Assembly: GCA_037576195.1 (NCBI GenBank)
Contig: CM075103.1
Span: forward strand, 25,256,723 to 25,320,722
Length of the DNA: 64,000 nt
From: Phytoseiulus persimilis
Taxonomy: Eukaryota; Arthropoda; Arachnida; Mesostigmata; Phytoseiidae
Direction: 5' to 3'
Positions within the stretch are counted from its first letter, which is position 1, and every line of letters starts with the position of its first letter. The notes beneath the pieces were generated by a model. It was not told where the DNA came from and did no database searches. It saw only the letters and a program-made list of their open reading frames with translations. The position numbers and the translations under genes are program-made. Of this stretch, positions 32,067-43,847 are shown piece by piece.

Positions 32067-35000
32067 CTATCTTTCAAGACTCCGTTTAATCCGCTCTACA
32101 ATTCCTCTCGTTGAGTCTTCATGCAGGCCTAGTCTTCTGCAGATCTCCGCTTCATTCCGCTGTTCTTCCTTGCACTCCATTATCACATGTTCTAGGGACT
32201 CTGTGTGATGTCCGCATAACACACATTTACCATCGCCTCCTTCGAATCTTGCTCTGAAAGAGTTGGTGTTGAGGGAGCCCGCTCTTGCACTGGCAATGAG
32301 CGTGCTGGAGTTGTCATATATATGATCTATCGTGCCTTTCTGCCTCTTGTATTTCCTATATCTTTCTAGGCTGGATTTACTTTCCATTCCTTGTCCGTAT
32401 ATGCTTTGATTTGTTCTTCCACCTCTTAGCGGAAGCAACTCCAGCTTCTACCACCTCCTGTCGATTTCGGAGTCTCTATGCTTTCACATTCGTACATTCT
32501 CTTGAGGTGTAGCACTCTCTTGTCTGCTAAGCTAAATATGTTGCATGTTTCCATTGCCTCTTGGATCAGTTTTGGCCATCTATGTCTGGGCATTTGTCCG
32601 ACTCTGGCAAAGTACAATATTTTACTCTTGGCTTCTCTGCTTTCGTATGAAGCCCACCCCAGTTCTCCCTCAACAAACTCATTCGCTATGTTGAAGGGTG
32701 GCTGTCCTAGCGACCATTTGCCTGCCTCTCGCTGGGATGTTTCCATCCTCTTGCGTGTGTCGGCTGACGCCACCAGGACTGAGTTGCAGTATGTCAACGC
32801 GGGCCCGCACCTTGCCTTCCATTGTATCTTGGTCGTCTCAAACCCATTGAACTTTCACAGCGATTCGGCGTACATTTGTCCAAGCGTTCTTGTGGCTTTC
32901 TCTTTCTATAGCTTCTCTTGTTCAGATAGGTAGTTCCTGTCATTGCTTATCAGGATCCCAAGATACTTGTATGACTTCGCTCTAGGGATCGCTTGTCCCT
33001 GGATCTCAAGCCCGGGGTTCACGCCGCTTCCCGGCTCATTGAAGTCAATGATTGCTGATTTTTTGGGGTTGAATACCAGTTTCAGCTCATTACCCACTTC
33101 TGTGGTGATCTGTAGCAACTGTTCCATCCGGGTCCATGTGTGAGACATTAGAATTAGATCGTCGGCATAGAGTATCCCCGGGATTACCTTTGCTCTGTTT
33201 TTCAGCCCCTCAAATATGTTTTCCGAGGTCCTGATGATGACTCCCTTGCCTGACTCTACTGGTCTCTTTTCTAGCCTCGAAATGTATAACATGAAGAGCG
33301 TGGGAGACAGGGCGCATCCTTGTCTTAGGCCCTGCTTCAGTCTCAATTTGTGCGATGCTTGTTTCCCTACCTTGAGGACAACCTGGTTATTACTGTTGAG
33401 TAGCTCAAGTAAGGCTATGAGGCTTCTGGGCATCCCGCATTCGCTTAGGATGTGCCAGAGCTCTGTTCTGTCTACTCTATCGTAAGCTTTCGAGCAGTCG
33501 AGGAATGTGGCTTTCAGCCCTCCTTTCTCGTCATTTGTATGATGGAGGTGACCATGAATATACAGTCATCCCCACGTCTTTCTCGTCTATATCCATTGTG
33601 CATCTCACCCAGGATTCCGTGCTCTTCTATCCAGTCGTGTATTTTCTTGTTGATGACTCGGGCGAAAATACGGTATAGAAGATCTGTGATTGTTATTGGC
33701 CTGTATGTGGTTAGGTCCCCCCTTACTGAGTCTTTTCCCTCAAGAGTTACCACTCGGCCTTCGCACCAGCTTCTGGGGATCTCTTCTTTCCCCACGAGCA
33801 TTGTTGTGAAAATTTCCGCGAGGACCATGTGTCCTCCTTCCCCTAGACTTTTGATAGTTTCTCCTGCTATCATATCCGGGCCTGCGGCTGTCTCATTGGC
33901 TACGTTCTGTAATGCAATGTTTACGTCCGTAGCATTTATTTCGAACTCCGTGATAGGTTCTGTGACTCTACTCACGATGTTTGATCTCTCCTTGTCGTCG
34001 ACTTCCTCTCCGCCCGGAAGCTCTTTCAGCGTTTCGGTGAGATGTTTTCTGATCATGCCGTCTGCTATCGGCACTCCTCTCTCGTCTCTGATCACCATAG
34101 CGCTTTTGGGCCTCTAGTCTGTCTTTTTGACGTACGCCCAAAACCTTTTGGCTCTCTGGCTTCTTGGGCATCTGATTATATAGTCGTACATTCTCTCATC
34201 TTTTTCGGCAAATTCATATGCTATTTGTTTGCTTACATCCCTGACTGCCTTTTGGTATTCTCTGCTGATCTCTTCAGCTTTTACCCCATCTTTTTTTCTC
34301 CTCGCCTCTCTGAGTCGTCTTCCGATCTCTTTGCGGACTTTGTGCAGGGTTCGGATATTCTTCGATCTCTTGGGATACTTTCGGTTGATTTTTACCTTCT
34401 CTGTCGCAGTTCTGGCATACTTTCTAACGATCTCTATCAATTTCTTATACTCCACTGTTTTGCCTTCGGCTTGGAGCGCATTCAGCTCCCGTCTAGTGAG
34501 CTCTCCTATCATTCTCCTGTCAAGTTTGGCTACCACACTTTTCCCCTTAGTCTCCGGGGTCTTGCCTTCCAGAAATAAAACCTCAAGGTTTATCATGTTG
34601 TGGTCAGACTGTACTCTACTTCTGTCCCACACATAGTCCAGTACTGCTCCCCCTCTGGTTAGCCTTTCCTTGCATATCTCGTCGAGGTTGAGGATCTCAA
34701 GCCGATTCTTCTGCGAAAAATCCACGAGCAGATCCCCACGAACATTCTGCACTTCTGCAAATTGTGCTAGGTGTGCCTTCATTTCTCCTCCTACTAGGAT
34801 CAAGGAGTAGTTCTTTCTCCTTCTCTCGAGAACTCCTCCTAGTTTCTTGTATGTCTTAACATAATTGCGGACGCTTTCGTGTGCTACGTTCACACTGATG
34901 ATTATCAAGCCTCCGAAAGCATTCATCATTAGTTTCTTCCATTTCTCTTTTGTTCTGCCCCCAGCTAGATTGAAAACACATATGTTTAGGGTGTCTAGAT

Positions 35001-35094
35001 TAACAAACGCATTTTTATTTTCCATGCCTCTGCCTCTCACCCTCCTTTTTATTTTTAACCTCTGAAGCAGTTTTCGCTTCTTTGGACAGGACAC
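32067..35094 (-). pseudogene. LINE ORF2: AP endonuclease, reverse transcriptase, zinc knuckle
   Basis: The endonuclease part (35094-34114) keeps the C-terminal SDH motif (RVQSDHNMI) but appears internally shortened near its start. A TAG at 34114-34116 sits in frame between endonuclease and RT. The RT has YRPITITDLLYRIFARV, then a frameshift near 33535 in the DCSKAYD (first catalytic Asp) segment, then QGLRQGCALSP and YADDLILM. After a stop at 32906 the thumb/connection part follows (32797-32426), and after another frame change the knuckle C-x2-C-x8-H-x4-C (CVLCGHHTESLEHVIMEC). The combination is typical of R1/I/LOA-group LINEs. Clade assignment would need a tree. Confidence 0.75.
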
Positions 35095-35099
35095 CTCAT

Positions 35100-36244
35100 C
35101 CTATTTTTCCCACGGTTTTTTTTTCCCCGGCCAGGTTTTTGGTATGGGTTTCCCCTACCCCTGGTCGGATACGGGGCAGAGATCGTTGAGTATGGAACGT
35201 TTCCGCTCCATCTTGCTCCTCTGCCCCTGTGTGCACTTATTTGGGCACTTCTATCGCTGTTCTGTTGTGGGGTAGCTGCCCCTCTGTACCACTTATGCGG
35301 GTTGCCTGAGCTCCCCGCTTGTTGCTGGGGAACACTCGGCCCCAGGTTCGTATCACGGGCCAGTCTCTCGGCCCCCGTCTCTTTTCTCTGGGCTAGAGTC
35401 AGTCTTTTGAACTCCGCCCTTATCTTGGCTACCTCCTCGTCTGAGGCTTTCGCCGTTTCGCTGAACTTATTCCACGATGGTCTCTTTCACCCACTCACAA
35501 ATCTTGTCGTTAATCTCTTCGGCAACTTGCCTGAGTGAGTCGACCGGTGGGGTGACCAGAGTTGCCCAGGTGACAGAGTCAACCCCGGGCTGCGCTGCCA
35601 CTTTGTTCAGCGCGCTCTGAAGTGTGTTGACCACTTCATATATTTCAGTAGGCCTAAATTTGGCGCTCAACAGGTCGCCTAGGCCTACAAACCAGAGGAT
35701 GTCTTCCACCTCTGTTTCTGGTCTTTTTCCCAGAAATGCCTCGGTTTTCTCAAGGTGTTCATCTATTGTCTTGGGGAAATTGCCCTGTTTATTCGTTACG
35801 CCTTTTTTCATAGATTGCTCTCAAGCCATGGGGCGTACCCATGACATCTGATAGCGGCTCATCGCCTGCTATCAATACCAGATTTGCTTCTTCTGGTTCA
35901 TCGACGGAGCCTTCAGTCTCCATCCGTTCAGGGCACATTCGTGTCCCTGTTGTTCTGTCTCTTTCTAGATACTCTCTGTATCTTTTGTTTGTTTCGTTAA
36001 GCGAGCTGTTCAGCTCGATTAGTTGATCTTGCATGGCATTGATCTTGTCTTTTGCTGCTCGCAATTCTGCTGAGAGCTTCTCGTTGGCTTGCTTTTGGTC
36101 GTTGAGGTCTTTTACAACGTTCCCACAGCTGCCACATCGCTTACAGTTTGTCGTAAGCGCGCATGGGATGCAGTGTACCTTTGGATCAGACTCCAAAGTC
36201 CGCATCATCCCTATGCATTCAGCACAGGCCTTCACCTGTGCCAT
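35100..36244 (-). pseudogene. LINE ORF1 (gag-like), frameshifted
   Basis: Starts MAQVKACAEC with a Cys-rich N-terminus (CIPC...CKRCGSCG), followed by a predicted coiled coil (about residues 45-100; KQANEKLSAELRAAKDK). A frame change near 35800 leads to a second block with KTIDEHLEKTEAFLGK and VNTLQSALNKV. A third frame near 35460 continues into an Arg/Gly-rich basic tail (HRGRGARWSG...TRGRGNP). Coiled coil plus basic RNA-binding tail fits a LINE ORF1 nucleocapsid function. At least two frameshifts separate the blocks. Confidence 0.6.
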
Positions 36245-36300
36245 TTTTTTGTATCTCCCGAGTTCTTTTACGGGTCTTTTTATACCTATGTCTCACCCAG

Positions 36301-36929
36301 TCTCCTCTGCGTGGTTTTCTTTCACCACACTTCACTCAAAGCGCTTTTTTTTGCAAAAAAAATGCGCTCTCACAGGCTACCACGTGTTGCTTCACTCGTA
36401 GCAGACGACTTCTTTGCACGCGTTGCTGTCATGAATCCCGTCGTTGACATATTCTCATAAGCTTGGGCGAAAAGAAATCCAAAATATGTTTGTGGACTTC
36501 GAACTCTCCCATGAGATGTTTCAAAGAGAAGGAGAACAAAGCTCTGAAGATCCGAAATTCTTGCCACCCCTGGCAAACTCGCGGAGCTCGCTAACGGCAT
36601 CGGAGCTTTCTCCGATGCATTTAATCGGAGCCTACATACTTGAATGTCCTCGACCACTATCCCGGAATGATAAATTTTTTTCCGAAAAAGTGGGTCGTGG
36701 GAAACATTTCGAGCTCGGTTGAATCTGAGTAATCAAGTCCTGGGCTACCCTACGATGTCCGAAAGATCGACATTCGATCGAGACACAGGGCCAGCGGAAT
36801 ACCCTGAGGCGGAGGGGTAAACGTGGAGGTCGCGATGAGTACAGACACCCACGCTCTGCGACCATTGTTCCGCACGCGAACATTGTCTTGGCTGCGCGAG
36901 AGGATCCTCTCGTCACCAGATTCTTGATT
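36301..36929. other. No recognised gene
   Basis: Between two LINE-derived segments; may hold the 5' UTR of the 4.4-kb LINE. Contains AT-rich short runs only. Confidence 0.35.
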
Positions 36930-37510
36930 TTGGATTGGATTGGATCTATTTTGATCTTCCATATGCACATATGGTCTCTTTCATTCCAGGAGCGAGTCGT
37001 CTTGCGTTCACGGATCTTGTCGCTCCCAGTTAGTTAGGGTCAGCTTCGTCTCCCGCAGAACTTCATGTTTGCTATTGGGTGAGAGTCCAATTCGGAAGGG
37101 AGACTCCTCTGAGGAGAATGTTCTTTCTTCGCACCCCAAAACTACGTGTCTGTCTGTTTCGGGTGCTCCACATCTTGAGCAGTTGATGTCGATGGAGGAA
37201 TCGCGGTCATGTTGCCGGGTCTTGGTGTGTAGCATTCCTGCCCTGGTTAACGCTACGAGTTGGCTTCCCCGGGAGTGATCGTAAAGTTCGGAGTTGGTTC
37301 CTCTAGTCTCTTTGTGTCGTCAATATGTACTCAGTGTGGATTTGGACTCCATCGGGTCTCTCCAGGTGGCGTCTAATTTATTCCGCACCCTCAGTTTGAG
37401 TTCTCTGCGGTACGTCTTCCACATCGGCTTGCCGGATGTGTTCTTAGCCAGTCGGATTGTTGATGAAAAGTTTTCCTGAATCAGATTGGAATCGGCTCGT
37501 TCGAGCCTCT
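36930..37510 (-). mobile_element. 3' fragment of a related LINE
   Basis: The minus strand encodes YDHSRGSQLVALTRAGML and a zinc knuckle C-x2-C-x7-H-x4-C (CSRCGAPETDRHVVLGC), matching the C-terminal end of the LINE at 28.7-29.7 kb. The 3' tail has repeats of ATCCA (minus strand, about 36938-36960). At least one frameshift. Only the last few hundred bases remain, the usual 5'-truncated form. Confidence 0.65.
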
Positions 37511-37889
37511 AGTGGTTGCTGGACGAAATCGTTCTGGATCAGCCTCGGTTCATCCTTTTTTCAACCAGGAGCCCGATGCTCATGATTTGGAGCGATGTTC
37601 CTTACTAACTAAATAGACTCCAGGTTGGTCGTGCAGTCCACCTTCGATGATCCGCGCTTCGTTATTCGCGGGTTTTTAGAAATTGGGACACATAGTCCTG
37701 GTGGATGAACCGGGTCGCGGGGACCCTGCTCGAATACTTGTTCCGATTCGGAGTCTCTCCAGCAACGCAGCCTTTTGCCTTAGAAATTATCGCAGCCATA
37801 CATTGACTCAAAAAAGATTTTTTGGCTCCCGGAACTAATAAGTCTTCAACGAGGAGGCGGGTCGTTTTCAACGCGTCGCATCGTTAAGC
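37511..37889. other. Flank of the Gypsy integrase relic
   Basis: A minus-strand open frame at 37662-37871 may continue the Gypsy pol reading after a stop, but shows no clear motif. Confidence 0.3.
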
Positions 37890-38320
37890 TCAACTCGCTC
37901 GGAGTGGAATCAAGAAGAATCGTTCCTGTTGGTGTTCCACAAGCGTTGGTAACATTGACCGAGTGATTCTACACAGGAACCTCTGCGTGGGCGAGACTCC
38001 GCCTTTCCAAGGTGTATTCCTCCACTCGAGCAGAGCTTGCTCTAGATCCGACTTTCCCAAGTGAGTCTTCTTTATGAGTCGCTTGACCACCTCCACCGCT
38101 GACTCAGCCTTGCCGTTGCCCGAATGAAAAAGTGGTGCACTCACATTGTGCCTCACCCTCCATTGATCCATGAACCTTTGAAATATATCGGACAGGTATC
38201 TCGGGTCACTATCGGTTCTGAATTGACTCGGACGGCCATCGGCTGCGAAGAGCTTCTCCAGTCGCTTTTTATTCAGAGACTCTGGTTTTCTGGAACTAGC
38301 ATCAATTAGCCCAAAGATGA
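37890..38320 (-). pseudogene. Ty3/Gypsy integrase core relic
   Basis: The minus strand reads FAADGRPSQFRTDSDPRYLS and then HSGNGKAESAVEVVKRLIKK, followed by LEQALLEWRNTP and SPTQRFL. These match the second half of a retroviral-type integrase: the second catalytic Asp (TDSDPRY), the Glu in NGKAE, and the RNTP motif. The rest of the retrotransposon is not recognisable and no LTRs were found, so this is an isolated remnant adjoining the next RT element. Confidence 0.65.
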
Positions 38321-38343
38321 GCCCTCAGTGTACGTCGGGGATC

Positions 38344-40989
38344 TCAGGTCCCCCGCCAACTAGGCTCCAGCCAGCGGCTCATGGTGCCCAGCACCGACGT
38401 CGCGTTGCCTCGCTGAATATCCAAGGAGAGGCGCTGAGCCAAGAAGCGCCCCAGTCTTGTATCTCCCGCTGCCCGCTCGAGGGCCTCCCCAACCTGGGCA
38501 ATCAGGGTCCTGGTCTGGGAGCCGGGACCACCCATAGTCTCGAATGCGAGCGGCCAGAAGTGGTACCCGCTTGTCAACGCGGCATACTTGTTGATTTTTG
38601 CTGCCTCCGCCCTCGCAACGGCGGACCCTGCGCGGGACGCACCGGGACCGGCCAGGGAAGGGCTCAGAGAGTCGGTCACCGTTGCATCCTACACGAGGGC
38701 CCTCCCCCAGTAGAAAGGAATGAGCGTGAGGCCGTCAGGCCGCCCTCCGTCGTCGGGCATGAGACCAGAGGGCTCCAGCATGCAGGGTTCCCCGGCTGAA
38801 CGAAGAGCCCGTCCGAGGGTGTGGTTGAGAGCAGCGTGACGCGGTCGACGACCAGCCGATAGGGCGCAAGACAGGCCGTGACGGGCGAGGCAACCAACAG
38901 GCTCCCCACATGCGCACCGATGTGGCTCAACCAGGTTAGCACCCAATCGGAGTCCGACGCAAATCCTGACAGAACGGTCATTGAGCTTCGTACCCAGGCA
39001 GTCCGCTGGGATCGCGTGTAGCCAGTCACTAGCCCCCGGCCGGGAAACCGCCAGCAGCCGAGCTCGGTCCTGATTGTCTGAAGTGTCACCCAACAAGGAC
39101 TCGTATGAGATTTCGTGGACCTTTTCCATCCAAGCCCGCTGCGAGTCCAGTTTGCCGGCCTCCGGGGCAAAGGCGGATAACTTCGCGGAGAGAGCATCCC
39201 GTTTTGCGATGAAGGACGCCCAGGCCTCAGGAAGGAGTAGTTCTCGCACCAGGTCGGAAACGCCGATCATGGAGGAGACGGCGGCCGGTCCCGCAAGACT
39301 CACCACGGATGTGAGGCCTAGACCACCCTTCGAGGTTGGTAGATGAGCCTGAGAACGTTCCCGGGCCAGGAGCCGAAGGCTGAGCAGAGACTCGAGGGAC
39401 TCAGTGAGCTGGTCATCCCATGGTTGCATCAAGCTGCCGAAGTCCGAACAATCTGTGCTCCTGACCAGATGCTGAATTCGACAGGCAGAGAAGGATGACC
39501 GGAGCAAGAAAAGGCCCTGGTGAGCGCCCACCAACGGGAGACGCTCCCGCATAGCCCAGACTCTCTCCGTCAGCTTCCTGAGAGACTCCGGTAGAGCGTC
39601 GGACAGTAGCGGAGCGCCGAGGAGATTCAGGGAAGCCGCCGTGATCGAAACACAACCGGGGAGGAGTTAACTCTCCGTTAACTCTCGGAGAGAGGGGTCG
39701 CCTTCCAATCCAGGTGCGAACAGTTCACACTTCGCCGAGCTCAAATCAAGCCCGCTGATACCATGGAAGTCGAGGACGCGTCGCACGTCTCGGACTAGGG
39801 TCTCTATCGGTCCACCCAGGATCCCGTCGTCGAGGTACCGCGCATTGAAGGTTGCCTCGATGGAGTCGACCAGGTCCCGTATGCCGAGACTGAACAGCGC
39901 CGGTCCGGGAGGATCACCTTGCTGAATGCCAGTTGATGAGGAAAGGACATCAGATCCGAACAACAGCAATCTCGGGTTCTCGTACGACTGCTGGACGAGG
40001 TGGAAGAGGTCCGGAGCGTTATCGCGCACAACTCGAAGAAGGCGATCCCGACGAAGGCAGTTGAAAGCATTCTTGAAGTCCAGCTTGAGGAATGCAGTAC
40101 GGGGTGGACGAGAGACCACAGCTGCTCGAGTCGCGTGGATCGCCGCTTCCGCTCCGCCCTTCCTCCTGAAACCTAGTTGATGAGAACCAAGAGCCTCAAC
40201 AATCTGGTCCTTACTGTCACGACATGCGAGTTTGGCCGCGATCCTGCGAATAGTGGACGAGCAGGCGATAGGACGAACCGAAGAATCCTTCTTTCGTAGC
40301 GCGAATAGCCTTGCACCAAAGAAGATCGAGCGGATTTCCTCGGGCACGATTCCCTGTCGGATGATGTAAACAACCCTTGCAAAAGAAGCCGCGAGTTTGC
40401 GCGCAGAGGGCCCGAGAGCGGGAGCGAGCAGGTCCTTGAGGTGCCATGGACGTAAAGCGTTCGGCCCCGCCGAGGAACTCGCAGGGAAGGATGCAACAGC
40501 CCACAGCACCTCTTCGACCGATGTGCCTACAGGAGTCATCATCCCTGAGGACGGCGGAGTCGGAAAGTCCAAATCGGCTGGGGGAGGCGGATGTTTGAGG
40601 CGCAGCGAGGCCAAGACACCGTCTCCAGAAGCGAAAGAGTCCGTAGAGCACAGTAGTCGGGCGGCTCCGGAAATATCCCCGTCCGCCAATTTCGCAGAAA
40701 CACGACGAGCCGTGTCGGCCGGCGAATCCACCGATCTTGAGCCCGTTCGCTTGGCGGCCCCCACGCGGTACTCGAACCTCCAGCCCTCTCGGAAAGCACG
40801 GAGGTTGGCCCTAACCGTGGTTGGGAGCGAGGTAGAAGTCGGAGAGCGCGCAGGCAGCTGCAGAACGACGAATGGGAATGATAGTAGCGATTCCCAGGCG
40901 CCTCTGTCGTTGTTAGCCGAGACTAGGTCGAGAACTTGGGTCAAGGCCTCAGCGACTACGGAGCGGACCGCACGCGGCACAATGCGCAT
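38344..40989 (-). pseudogene. YLDDG-type reverse transcriptase with C-terminal endonuclease-like domain
   Basis: One reading frame of 882 codons is interrupted only by TAA at 39667-39669 and TAG at 38689-38691; there is no frameshift. The N-terminal third has KLDFKNAFNCLRR (first catalytic Asp), GIQQGDPPGPALF and ARYLDDGILGG (catalytic box YLDD instead of the usual YADD). The C-terminal part has a Cys/His cluster (CACGE...RHGLSC) and then RHAALN, EPSGL, RPDGLTL and, after the TAG, DATVTDS...KYAAL. This arrangement recalls the RH/PD-type endonuclease of non-LTR elements that lack an AP endonuclease. The TAG most likely replaced a Trp (TGG). No poly(A) or short tandem tail is obvious. Confidence 0.7.
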
Positions 40990-41028
40990 GACACGCGCCT
41001 CTTGTGTCGCAGAGAGAATCCTACGTTT

Positions 41029-41109
41029 CTATGTTATTCGCAATATGTGGTAGTTTGAGGTATCTCTGATTTCGACGGTTCTTAAACCAATTCCACCTTC
41101 CCCGATATA
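41029..41109. repeat. 80-bp flank shared with 45398-45486
   Basis: Sequence starting ACGTTTCTATGTTATT and ending CTTCCCCGATA precedes both Tc1 copies although it lies outside the terminal inverted repeat. The second copy has a small insertion. Shared flanks mean that the two loci were duplicated together or the element sits inside a second repeat family. Confidence 0.75.
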
Positions 41110-42733
41110 CAGTGCGGTGCAGTTGATCACGACAACCCCGATTCTTACGAAATCTGAGAATCTCGAGGAAATATGGCAGGGGGAAGTGGCTTACGAGGGG
41201 GAGAACGATCACTATCTCATGAAAATGGCATTAGCAGCGCGTTTATCCCCAATTTAGGAATTTCAGCCGACTTTCCGTAGGATGAGACTTGTGCACATGA
41301 TCACGACACCCATGAGAAGCACAGTGGAACGACACAGAACGCGATTCATATCATCGACGTTAACGAAGCATCACTCGTTCGCGCACCAGGCCGAGCACGA
41401 CGGGACGCGGCACAACCCTGACGAGTGAAGAACAAAACAAAATTAGTGCTTTTAGCGAGGTTGGTTTGAGTCTGAAGGCTATTGCACGCAAAATAGGCAG
41501 GACGAGGTGTGTGGTGCGTTCTTTCTTGCAAGATCCGCAAGTTTACGGGTCGAAGCGGGAAGAAAAACGGTAATCTAAGCTGTCCGAACGGGATCGACAT
41601 CGGATAATGACCGCTGCTGCCAACAGAAGCAGTAGTTGCCAAAAGCTGGCGGGAGTCCTGGATCCTAAAGTGTCAAGATGGACCGTCTGGCGCGCGATTT
41701 CGGCTTCCACGGTGCTCAAAAGAGCTAGGATGCAGACTGTCCCGCGCCTCAAGAAGAAGCACATCGAGGCCAGAGTGGCATTCGGGAGAGAAAGCATGGA
41801 TAGAGATTGGACAGTGGTGGGTCTGATGAGGAGAAGTACGGACGAGTCGAGTCAGAGCGCCCCTGTGGTCTTCTGAGTCAATGTTCTACTTCTAGGTCAT
41901 CTTTTCTGATGAAAAGAACTTTAACTCGGTCGGGCCCGATGGCTATGCGAGCTATTGGAGAGATCTGCGGAAGGAAGCGGTGGTTTTCTCCAAGCGGGAC
42001 TTCGGCGGTGGCTCCGTCATGGCATGGGGTGCGTTCAGTCGGGCGGGGAAACTGGGATCGCAGTTTGTGTCCAGTAAAATGAAGAGCGCCGATCACGTCG
42101 CGATCTTGGAAAAGAGTCTGAAACCTCCTCTGGCCCATTTCGAAGACTGGACATGCCTACAGGACAACGCACAGATCCACACGAGCCGAGAGACGTCAGC
42201 CTGGTTTCGCTCGGAGAACATCACTGTTCTAGATTGGCCGGCCTCTTCTCCTGACCTTAATCCCTTGGAAAACCTGTGGGCAATCATGCTGCGCCGCAAA
42301 CAAGCATTATGACACCGTTGGAGAACTGAGAGGGGCCATCAAAAACGCGTGGCTCGGTGTAGAGTCACTCATCCTCGGGAACCTCATCGAGAGCATGAAA
42401 CGCCGCGTTTTTCAACTAATCAAGCGTTCTGGGAGGCTCACAGACTGCTGAAGACTCACACCCCGAATCGTCTCATAGAAAACGAGCAATTTCCTGTTAC
42501 AGCACAGCGAGATGTGGAGGGGTTTCGTGGGGTGTCGTGACAATCTGCACCTGTCTCCTTTCACGGAAATTCGGCCGAAAATTCCCAAGTCGGGAATAAA
42601 GGCACTGCCAATGGTATTTTCCTGAGTCAGTGATCGTTCTGCTTCTCATCAGCCACCTCACCCTGCCCTATTCTCTCAAGATTGTTCGATTTCGTGAAAA
42701 TCGGGGGGTGTCGTTATCAGCTGCACCGCACTT
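41110..42733 (+). mobile_element. Tc1-type transposon, full length, inactive
   Basis: The 1624-bp element starts CAGTGCGGTGCAGTTGATCA and ends with a close inverted copy (...CAGCTGCACCGCACTT). TA is present at both borders (41108-41109 and 42734-42735). Size and structure are typical of Tc1/mariner elements. It carries one degenerate transposase gene. Confidence 0.85.
41350..42312 (+). pseudogene. Tc1/mariner transposase, D,D34E type
   Basis: The N-terminal helix-turn-helix is readable (GRGRTLTSEE, LKAIARKIGRT). A TAA interrupts at about 41572, and frame changes occur near 41820-41900. Catalytic motifs are FSDEKNFN (first Asp), LQDNAQIHTS (second Asp) and SPDLNPLENLW (Glu); 34 residues separate the second Asp and Glu, the Tc1 signature. 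A GGGSVMAWG motif is present. The frame ends at 42312 after LRRKQAL, with the expected C-terminal part in another frame. It cannot make a functional enzyme. Confidence 0.82.
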
Positions 42734-42735
42734 TA

Positions 42736-43009
42736 TATTCTGCGAAGTTTCCGGGAGCAAGCCGATCCGGCGAAGGTTCGCATCCGCGCTCCTAGAATAT
42801 TTGGTTCTACGCTTGTTGGATTTGTGTTTCTCGCTTCCGTGCACGCACGAGTTCGACCTTACCGTCGGGGCTGACAGAGCAACAAGGCTCCCGTCCCATT
42901 TCATTGAAAGAGAGATGAGCCTTCGTTGGATGAACTTGCGCGAGGAATTCGAAATTTGATGTTCATATCTAGCGGATGGATTGATTCACAGTTATATTTC
43001 GTCCGGCTT
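42736..43009. other. Intergenic, 3' side of the secreted-protein gene
   Basis: No coding motif; presumed downstream flank of the gene at 43026. Confidence 0.3.
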
Positions 43010-43015
43010 TTTATT
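43010..43015 (-). other. Polyadenylation signal
   Basis: AATAAA on the minus strand, only 11 bp beyond the stop codon at 43026. Confidence 0.55.
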
Positions 43016-43025
43016 ACACTGATCG

Positions 43026-43847
43026 CTACCACCATTGATTCCACCATGGCCTCTCTGAGGTTGATGGCATTGCTGTATCGTCCGACTGCAGTGAAGCCGT
43101 TTCCTCTTCTTTCACTGACGCTGTTCTATTTCGCAGAATCTCCACCAGAGCAAATATCGCAGTGTTCTCTGGCTCATCCGAAGTTATGAGGCCAGTCGCG
43201 GTCTCAGAGGCTAGATATTTTTCTGAGCATTTTGTGTGAGTTTGTTTTGCGTTCGGTCCAATCCGTTTGGCTCTGGCGATAATCAACCGTGCGAACTCCA
43301 GCGTTACGTTCCTCGTTGAAGAGTCTCCGAGCAGATGATCAATAACCGAAGGGCACGATGTCTCGTCACTTTTCTCACTTTCGTTGCCTCTACCTCGAGA
43401 AGAGGGTCGATGTTTTCTCGGGGATGCTTGCTCCCCCGGAATCTTCTCGGATGCGTCGGAGATGTCAGTGCCGAGAGAGGAACCATGTTTCCGCTTTCTG
43501 TGTTTTTTCTCACCTTGAGGACGCCTTTGTCCTGAAGCCGGTGACGGATCCGATCCTCTCATGGTTTCATCCGCCCTGTGCGCTCCGGATGCTTCTTTGA
43601 TCCTTCCAGTTGAGACGGCCTTGACCCTGTTGTCTTCTCTCGATGAAGCCATGTATTCCATCCCAGTCTTGAGGATGAACCAGGGGCTCCAGGCAGTTTC
43701 ATTTGTGGACTGCTCAACACTTTTCTCCGCGAAGAAACTTGCGACGTCGAGGAGCTTAACCAACGGTGAGCCCGATAAAGCTGGGGCTGCCGCGCAACTT
43801 GGACAGCTCAAGCCGATTACGATGACTGACAAAACCAGGAGATGCAT
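43026..43847 (-). CDS. Secreted, basic low-complexity protein
   Basis: A 273-residue intronless protein. The chosen start (43847) gives MHLLVLSVIVIGLSCPSCAAAP, a clear signal peptide with likely cleavage at CAA|AP; the open frame extends 53 codons further upstream but that part lacks a signal and would be 5' UTR. After a moderately hydrophobic segment (LVKLLDVASFFAEKSVEQ) the middle is highly charged (GEKKHRKRKHG, SPRKHRPSSRGRGNESEKSD). The C-terminal third looks structured (LEFARLIIARAKRIG, IFALVEILRNR) and ends PWWNQWW. A TATATAAA box lies about 300 bp upstream and AATAAA 11 bp downstream, so the gene looks complete. No known domain. Signal peptide plus polybasic, possibly proteolytically processed region could mean a gland-secreted or prohormone-like protein; that is speculation. 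Confidence 0.6.
   Translation of the reverse strand: MHLLVLSVIVIGLSCPSCAAAPALSGSPLVKLLDVASFFAEKSVEQSTNETAWSPWFILKTGMEYMASSREDNRVKAVSTGRIKEASGAHRADETMRGSDPSPASGQRRPQGEKKHRKRKHGSSLGTDISDASEKIPGEQASPRKHRPSSRGRGNESEKSDETSCPSVIDHLLGDSSTRNVTLEFARLIIARAKRIGPNAKQTHTKCSEKYLASETATGLITSDEPENTAIFALVEILRNRTASVKEEETASLQSDDTAMPSTSERPWWNQWW

Larger units (their letters stand above)
31917..36300 (-). mobile_element. Near full-length APE-type LINE (R1/I-like), degenerate
   Basis: A 4.4-kb minus-strand element containing ORF1, an endonuclease, a reverse transcriptase and a C-terminal zinc knuckle, in that order. The 3' tail reads AACCAATCAATCAAGG on the minus strand (about 31917-31935), comparable with the short tandem tails of the other LINE pieces in this window. 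The 5' border is approximate. It is interrupted by several frameshifts and at least two in-frame stops, so it is inactive, but every domain is still readable. Confidence 0.78.

Noticed and set aside
33452..34636. Long plus-strand frames opposite the LINE (221 and 178 codons)
   Set aside because: Antisense shadows of the LINE endonuclease and RT; hydrophobic composition results from the reverse complement.
38317..41053. Plus-strand frames of 160 and 218 codons
   Set aside because: Shadows of the GC-rich RT gene on the minus strand, without motifs.
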